From Peptococcaceae bacterium (GTDB taxonomy: Bacteria > Bacillota > DSM-521 > Neomoorellales > Neomoorellaceae), in NCBI GenBank assembly GCA_003509545.1, contig DOLC01000111.1, positions 1-17,702 on the forward strand: a stretch of 17,702 nucleotides of DNA. Direction: 5' to 3'. The notes under the pieces are model-generated. The model did no database searches, had not been told where the DNA came from, and saw only the letters and a list, made by a program, of their open reading frames with translations. Position numbers and translations under genes: made by a program. Each line of letters opens with the position of its first letter. Position 1 is the first letter of the stretch. This document shows positions 14,385 through 17,702 of the stretch, in pieces.

Positions 14385-14417
14385 GGTTTTGCCCTCCTCT
14401 GGAGTTAGGAGTTTCAT

Positions 14418-14445
14418 TAAATATTACATTCGCCCCTAAGTCCAA
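14418..14445 (-). promoter_or_regulatory. Possible promoter of the small zinc-ribbon gene
   Basis: TTGGAC (14440-14445) and TATTTA (14418-14423) are 16 bases apart on the minus strand, each a partial match to consensus. If used, it excludes the ATG at 14417 as the start codon. Confidence 0.4.
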
Positions 14446-14467
14446 AAGTTCCTCTTGCCGCCGCCTA

Positions 14468-14493
14468 AAGAAAAAGACTCCCTTGCGGGAGTC
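14468..14493 (-). terminator. Intrinsic terminator after pduL
   Basis: GACTCCC (14476-14482) and GGGAGTC (14487-14493) with a 4-base loop are followed on the minus strand by TTTTTCTTT. It lies about 40 bases beyond the pduL stop. Confidence 0.88.
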
Positions 14494-14529
14494 CTTCAGG
14501 CGAGTATTCCTGCCGGCCTGCAGCCCGGG

Positions 14530-15162
14530 TCATCCGGTAAGCCCGAGGGCTACGGCCCGGACCGTTCTCTTGGCCGCCTCCGGAACTATTGCTTTGACCT
14601 TATTGCCGTTGGTCAGGAGACAGGCATTGGCTTCGTCGGTATCGATATGGAATTCCAGCCGGAAGTTGGAGTGGACCCGTACCAGCACGTTCTTAAAGAC
14701 CAGGCCCCTCTCCCCTTCGACGACAACATCCACGGTGTCCTTGTCCTTAAGGCCGTACCTCCTGGCTTCCTCGGAGGGCATATGGATGTGGCGCAGGGGT
14801 ATAATAACCCCCCCTTCGAGGGTGACCACTCCGGCCGGCCCCACCAGGACGCACCCCGGAGTGTCCTCCAGGTGGCCCGAATCCCTAACGGGCGGGTTGA
14901 CCCCCAGACGAAAACAGTCGGTGCGAGACACTTCCACCTGGGTGTACGGGCGGAGGGGGCCGATGATGCGCACGTTCTCCAGAACCCCCTTGGGCCCCAC
15001 TACGGTTACGGTTTCGCGGGCGGCAAATTCGCCCGGCTGGACCAGATCCTTGATTTTGGTCAGGGTTGCCTCGGGACCGAAGAGGATGCGGAAATGTTCG
15101 GGTGTAAGATGCACGTGGCGGCCGGAAACGCCTACCGGCACTTCTAACAGGGTTTTATCCAT
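14530..15162 (-). CDS. pduL: PduL-type phosphate acyltransferase (phosphotransacetylase)
   Basis: A 210-residue PduL protein, converting acyl-CoA and phosphate to acyl-phosphate and CoA. In acetogens such as Moorella, PduL enzymes replace the classical Pta in the acetate-forming branch of the Wood-Ljungdahl pathway; I infer that role here. The two family zinc-binding blocks are VGVSGRHVHLT (10-20, H16/H18) and PLRHIHMPSEEA (122-133, H125/H127), followed by EFHIDTDEANA (170-180). No N-terminal microcompartment-targeting helix is present and no shell-protein genes are nearby, so it should be cytosolic. The ATG has GGAGGAGGG upstream. It has its own promoter and terminator. Four boxes phased at 21 bp cover the promoter spacer and leader, suggesting specific regulation. 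Confidence 0.95.
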   Translation of the reverse strand: MDKTLLEVPVGVSGRHVHLTPEHFRILFGPEATLTKIKDLVQPGEFAARETVTVVGPKGVLENVRIIGPLRPYTQVEVSRTDCFRLGVNPPVRDSGHLEDTPGCVLVGPAGVVTLEGGVIIPLRHIHMPSEEARRYGLKDKDTVDVVVEGERGLVFKNVLVRVHSNFRLEFHIDTDEANACLLTNGNKVKAIVPEAAKRTVRAVALGLTG

Positions 15163-15185
15163 TGAGGCCCTCCTCCCCCTTGTTC

Positions 15186-15258
15186 ACCGTTCGGCCTTTT
15201 AAACCAACCATTCGGCGTTAAATTTCTACCGTTCACCCCCATTATATTACCATTCGGC
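15186..15258 (-). repeat. Four 10-bp boxes at exact 21-bp spacing over the pduL promoter and leader
   Basis: On the plus strand the boxes are ACCGTTCGGC (15186-15195), ACCATTCGGC (15207-15216), ACCGTTCACC (15228-15237) and ACCATTCGGC (15249-15258). Each is followed by an 11-base AT-rich spacer. The pduL-sense consensus is GCCGAAYGGT. The 21-bp period is two helical turns, so a bound protein would sit on one DNA face. The outermost box lies between the -35 and -10, one lies at the predicted transcription start, and the last two are in the leader. No further copy is seen one period on either side. Confidence 0.85.
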
Positions 15259-15269
15259 CCGGAAGGCAA
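15241..15269 (-). promoter_or_regulatory. pduL: Sigma-A promoter of pduL
   Basis: A perfect TATAAT (complement of 15241-15246) lies 17 bases from TTGCCT (complement of 15264-15269), with transcription starting near 15235. One of the 21-bp-phased boxes fills the spacer. Confidence 0.65.
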
Positions 15270-15326
15270 GGGGGAGAAATGAAATTCTCTAACAAAATTA
15301 CCAATGTTTAATCTGTACTGGACGTC

Positions 15327-15479
15327 TTAGAGTTTCTTTAACTTAGACTTAAGGCATTTCTCACAGCTCCCGCCGAATGTGGGACAGAGGGCGGCACGGC
15401 AGCGGGGACACCGCCCGAGGCTCTGTGTGGCCACGGGGTATCCGCAGCGGGGACACTTTACTAGGCGACAGACAGTCAT
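15327..15479 (-). CDS. Small Cys-rich protein encoded directly after feoB (50 aa)
   Basis: The ORF starts 13 bases after the feoB stop with an ATG and GAGG upstream. It begins MTVCRLVKCPRCGYPV and then has GRCPRCRAALCPTFGGSCEKCLKSKLKK, i.e. eight cysteines in 50 residues: C4, C9, C12, C24, C27, C32, C39 and C42, with three CxxC pairs. The tail is lysine-rich. I recognise no named family. Its place as the last gene of the feo operon suggests a partner of FeoB, by analogy to the small FeoC or Cys-rich proteins that follow feoB in other bacteria, although the sequence does not look like classical winged-helix FeoC. It could bind Fe, Zn or an FeS cluster. Confidence 0.72.
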   Translation of the reverse strand: MTVCRLVKCPRCGYPVATQSLGRCPRCRAALCPTFGGSCEKCLKSKLKKL

Positions 15480-15492
15480 TTTCCCGCGCCTC

Positions 15493-17334
15493 CTATATGA
15501 TGACTTGGGATATTATACCCCCCAGGAGGAAGGCCAGCACCAGGATACTAGCCCAGATGGTGACGGCCTGGCGCAAACCCCTCTCCTTCAAGATGACCAG
15601 GGCCGAGGCGATGCAGGGGACGAACAGGGTGATGGTCACCAGGGCCACCAGCGTCTGCGGGGGTGTAAGGGGTAGAGAGTACAGGCCTGCGGCGCCGAAG
15701 TCGCGGCGGATAAAGCCCATAATGAAGGCCGTGGCCGCTTCCCGGGGCAGCTGCAGCCAGTTGACCGTCAGGGGAGCGAGGAAAGTCTGGATGAGGGATA
15801 GGAGCCCGCTCAGTTGCAGTATCCCTATGAGGAGGGCGCCGGCGGCGAAGAGGGGAGTGGCCTCCCGGAGAAACACGAAGGTCTTGGTATAGGTTTTTTT
15901 CAATACGTTTTGCGGCTGCGGCCAGCGTAGCGGGGGAAGGTCTATAAAGAGATCGCTGGGCTGCCCCGGAAGGAGGTGGTTAAGGACGGTACCGGCAATT
16001 GCCAACACGCTCAAAAGGATGAGGACATAGGCCAGGACGTATTCGGCCCCCAGGGGGACCAGCATACTGGTAATTACCGCCAATTGGGCCGAACAGGGTA
16101 TGGTGAAGGCCAAGAGAAAGGTGGCAATTAATTTTTCTCGGGGATTTCCCAGAAGCCGAGTGGTAATGGTGGCCGCGGTCACGCAACCCGCTCCTAGGAT
16201 GAGGGGAATGATCCCCCGGCCGTTCATACCCAGGTGCATCAGTACGCGGTCCACCAGGACAGCGATGCGAGGCAGATAGCCCGAATCCTCCAGCAGGGAA
16301 AGGCAAAGGTAGAAGCCCACTACCAGGGGGAGCAGGAGGCCCAAGAGGTAGGTCACTGTCATGGTGAGGAGGCCGAATTCCCCAATTAAAATGGTACCCA
16401 GCGCACCGTCTCCCAGGACGGGCGTCAGCAATCCCCGGATGAAGGGTTCGTAGTAGCCCTGCATGATCTCTTCTTCCGTGATGGCTACCACGGTCTGGGC
16501 GATAAACACGCCGATGAACTCGTAGAGAAGGTAAAGGGTGAGGAGTAACAGGGGAATGCCCGTGAGGGGACGGAGCATCCATTGCCCCAGGTGGGTCTTA
16601 AAGGAGGCCCGGGACATGTCCCCCCGGACTACGGCGGCTACTATCTCGTCCACCCGCTGCCGCCGCAGGAGGTACACTTCCTCCCGTTTGTCCATGGGCT
16701 TGACCCGGTGGCGGGCGGCCACGACGGGATCCCCTTCGAGGATTAACAGGGCCTCGGCCCTGTTATGGACCTTGGGCAGGAGGGGCCGGAGCATTTCCTC
16801 CAGGCCGGGCAAGGCCCTGCCCGGCCTGGCGCAGGCCACCGCCTTTTTAAGTTCCTCCAACCCCTGCCTTTTGGTGGCCACGGTGGGAACCACCGGTACC
16901 CCCAACAGTTCGGATAATTTAGCATGGTCGACCTTGAGGCCTTCCCTGGCGGCTTCATCCACCATGTTGAGGGCCACCACCACGGGAAAGCCCATATCTA
17001 TCAACTGCTGGGTGAGGAATAGGTCCCGGTCAAGGTGGACGGCATCCACCACGTTAATGACCACATCCGCCTCCAGAATAATATCCCGGGCGACTTTTTC
17101 TTCGTCGTTGAAGGAAGAAACCCCGTAAATGCCGGGGGTATCGATGATGAGGTCGTTGCCCACTCTACCCCGGTGGATCTCAAGGGTGGTACCGGGAAAG
17201 TTGGAAACGTCGGCGTACATGCCGGTGAGGGCGTTGAAAAATACGGATTTGCCCACGTTGGGATTGCCTACCAAGACTATGCGACGCCCTGCCGGAGGCA
17301 AATTTAAGGCCGATTTAAGGGTATGGCAGCTCAC
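15493..17334 (-). CDS. feoB: Ferrous iron transporter FeoB
   Basis: A 613-residue inner-membrane Fe(II) transporter, toward the short end for FeoB (600-780). The N-terminal G domain has G1 GNPNVGKS (23-30), the switch NFPGTT (45-50), G3 DTPG (65-68), G4 NMVD (123-126) and G5 in VATKRQG (152-158). A helical GDI-like segment runs from about 165 to 255. The membrane part starts near 256 (LRPLTGIPLLLLTLYLLYEF) and includes the two Gate/NOS-like regions with conserved Cys (ILGAGCVTAATITT and FTIPCSAQLAVIT), ending with ...VPCIASALVILKERG. The start is GTG at 17334 with GAGGG upstream. It follows feoA by 19 bases and probably shares its Fur-controlled promoter. Confidence 0.97.
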   Translation of the reverse strand: MSCHTLKSALNLPPAGRRIVLVGNPNVGKSVFFNALTGMYADVSNFPGTTLEIHRGRVGNDLIIDTPGIYGVSSFNDEEKVARDIILEADVVINVVDAVHLDRDLFLTQQLIDMGFPVVVALNMVDEAAREGLKVDHAKLSELLGVPVVPTVATKRQGLEELKKAVACARPGRALPGLEEMLRPLLPKVHNRAEALLILEGDPVVAARHRVKPMDKREEVYLLRRQRVDEIVAAVVRGDMSRASFKTHLGQWMLRPLTGIPLLLLTLYLLYEFIGVFIAQTVVAITEEEIMQGYYEPFIRGLLTPVLGDGALGTILIGEFGLLTMTVTYLLGLLLPLVVGFYLCLSLLEDSGYLPRIAVLVDRVLMHLGMNGRGIIPLILGAGCVTAATITTRLLGNPREKLIATFLLAFTIPCSAQLAVITSMLVPLGAEYVLAYVLILLSVLAIAGTVLNHLLPGQPSDLFIDLPPLRWPQPQNVLKKTYTKTFVFLREATPLFAAGALLIGILQLSGLLSLIQTFLAPLTVNWLQLPREAATAFIMGFIRRDFGAAGLYSLPLTPPQTLVALVTITLFVPCIASALVILKERGLRQAVTIWASILVLAFLLGGIISQVII

Positions 17335-17353
17335 TGCTTTTCCCTCTTTTCTT

Positions 17354-17593
17354 TTAAGACGCCTTCTGGTGGGCCGCTACGGGCTCTATGTGGATGCGCC
17401 GGGCCAATCCCCGGCCGATGGCGATCTCCTGGTGGTTGCGCCCCGCGATAACCGGCCCTCCGGGAATAACTTCTTTGCAAGTAATTAATGCGCCTTCCCA
17501 AAGGCCAAACCGCACGGCCTGGCTCCGTATTTCCTTGCCGGGAAGTCGGGTAATGCGATAAAGATGCCCCTTTTTGGCCTGGTCTAAGGTCAT
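17354..17593 (-). CDS. feoA: Ferrous iron transport protein FeoA
   Basis: A 79-residue cytoplasmic SH3-like protein, the usual FeoA length. It starts MTLDQAKKGHLYRITRLPG and contains the RFGLWEGALITCKEVIPGGP core followed by GRNHQEIAIGRGLARRI, all typical of FeoA. It is thought to bind FeoB and tune its activity. The ATG is preceded by GGCGGGAGGGAG. It is the first gene of the feoA-feoB-Cys-rich operon, driven by a consensus promoter overlapped by two Fur-like boxes. Confidence 0.95.
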   Translation of the reverse strand: MTLDQAKKGHLYRITRLPGKEIRSQAVRFGLWEGALITCKEVIPGGPVIAGRNHQEIAIGRGLARRIHIEPVAAHQKAS

Positions 17594-17613
17594 GGCTCTC
17601 CCTCCCGCCTAGA

Positions 17614-17628
17614 TGAGAATAATTTTCA
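17614..17628 (-). promoter_or_regulatory. Fur box downstream of the feo transcription start
   Basis: TGAGAAT-A-ATTTTCA matches the 7-1-7 Fur consensus TGATAATNATTATCA at 12 of 14 positions. It lies just after the predicted transcription start, where bound Fur would block elongation or initiation when iron is plentiful. Confidence 0.7.
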
Positions 17629-17641
17629 CCAACCTGTCTTT

Positions 17642-17670
17642 ATTATAAGGTAATTGAAAACTATTGTCAA
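17642..17670 (-). promoter_or_regulatory. feoA: Consensus sigma-A promoter of the feo operon
   Basis: TTGACA (complement of 17665-17670) and TATAAT (complement of 17642-17647) are perfect matches with a 17-base spacer. Transcription would start near 17635. Confidence 0.85.
17655..17669 (-). promoter_or_regulatory. Second Fur-like box over the -35 and spacer
   Basis: TGAAAAC-T-ATTGTCA matches the 7-1-7 Fur consensus at 11 of 14 positions. It overlaps the -35 hexamer, so binding would exclude RNA polymerase. Its centre lies 41 bp, or about four helical turns, from the first box. Confidence 0.6.
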
Positions 17671-17702
17671 TATGTTTGCGGGCTGAGGCATTTGCGTTGT
17701 GG

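Noticed and set aside
15186..15258. CRISPR array
   Set aside because: The repeats are only 10 bp with 11-bp AT-rich spacers and overlap a promoter. This is an operator-like arrangement, not CRISPR.

Overview
The window looks like chromosome of a moderately thermophilic, GC-rich anaerobic Firmicute, probably an acetogen close to Moorella or Thermanaeromonas. The case is indirect: a PduL-type phosphotransacetylase, a class-2 TrpB, feoAB, remnants of a molybdopterin/NrfD respiratory operon and an IS607-type element occur together, with strong GGAGG-like ribosome sites and many GTG/TTG starts. No rRNA, tRNA or CRISPR array was seen. Apart from the insertion element and a small plus-strand patch at 3976-4500, every recognisable gene is on the minus strand, so 'downstream' means lower coordinates.

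Region by region. (1) 22-3256: a short Phd-like antitoxin ORF, a DUF1015 protein and trpB2, the last preceded by a leader carrying an intrinsic terminator. (2) 3384-4501: decayed genes. These are an HD-GYP gene that has lost its HD motif, a shortened Phd-like antitoxin, and a HEPN-like gene broken by stops and a frameshift. (3) 4508-6808: a response regulator with a degenerate GGDEF domain, a structured-looking leader, and the GTPase hflX. (4) 7111-11547: the accessory core. An IS607-family element (serine recombinase tnpA plus RNA-guided-nuclease-family tnpB, with a GC-rich hairpin-rich tail that is the candidate omega-RNA) lies between the 3' part of an NrfD-like gene and an internal piece of a molybdopterin oxidoreductase. 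That piece is fused out of frame to a PAS regulator that has lost its expected sigma-54 AAA+ domain. I read this as the scar of a collapsed molybdoenzyme operon. (5) 11617-14186: an FMN-binding glutamate-synthase-like protein followed by an IclR regulator. (6) 14187-15269: a small zinc-ribbon protein and pduL; the pduL promoter and leader carry four 10-bp boxes at an exact 21-bp period. (7) 15327-17670: feoA-feoB plus a 50-residue Cys-rich ORF, behind a consensus sigma-A promoter overlapped by two Fur-like palindromes.

The observations most worth following are the 21-bp-phased pduL boxes, the candidate omega-RNA tail of tnpB, the layered deletion scar around the insertion element, and the small Cys-rich ORF at the end of the feo operon. 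All functional calls come from reading the sequence and recalling family features; no database search was run.
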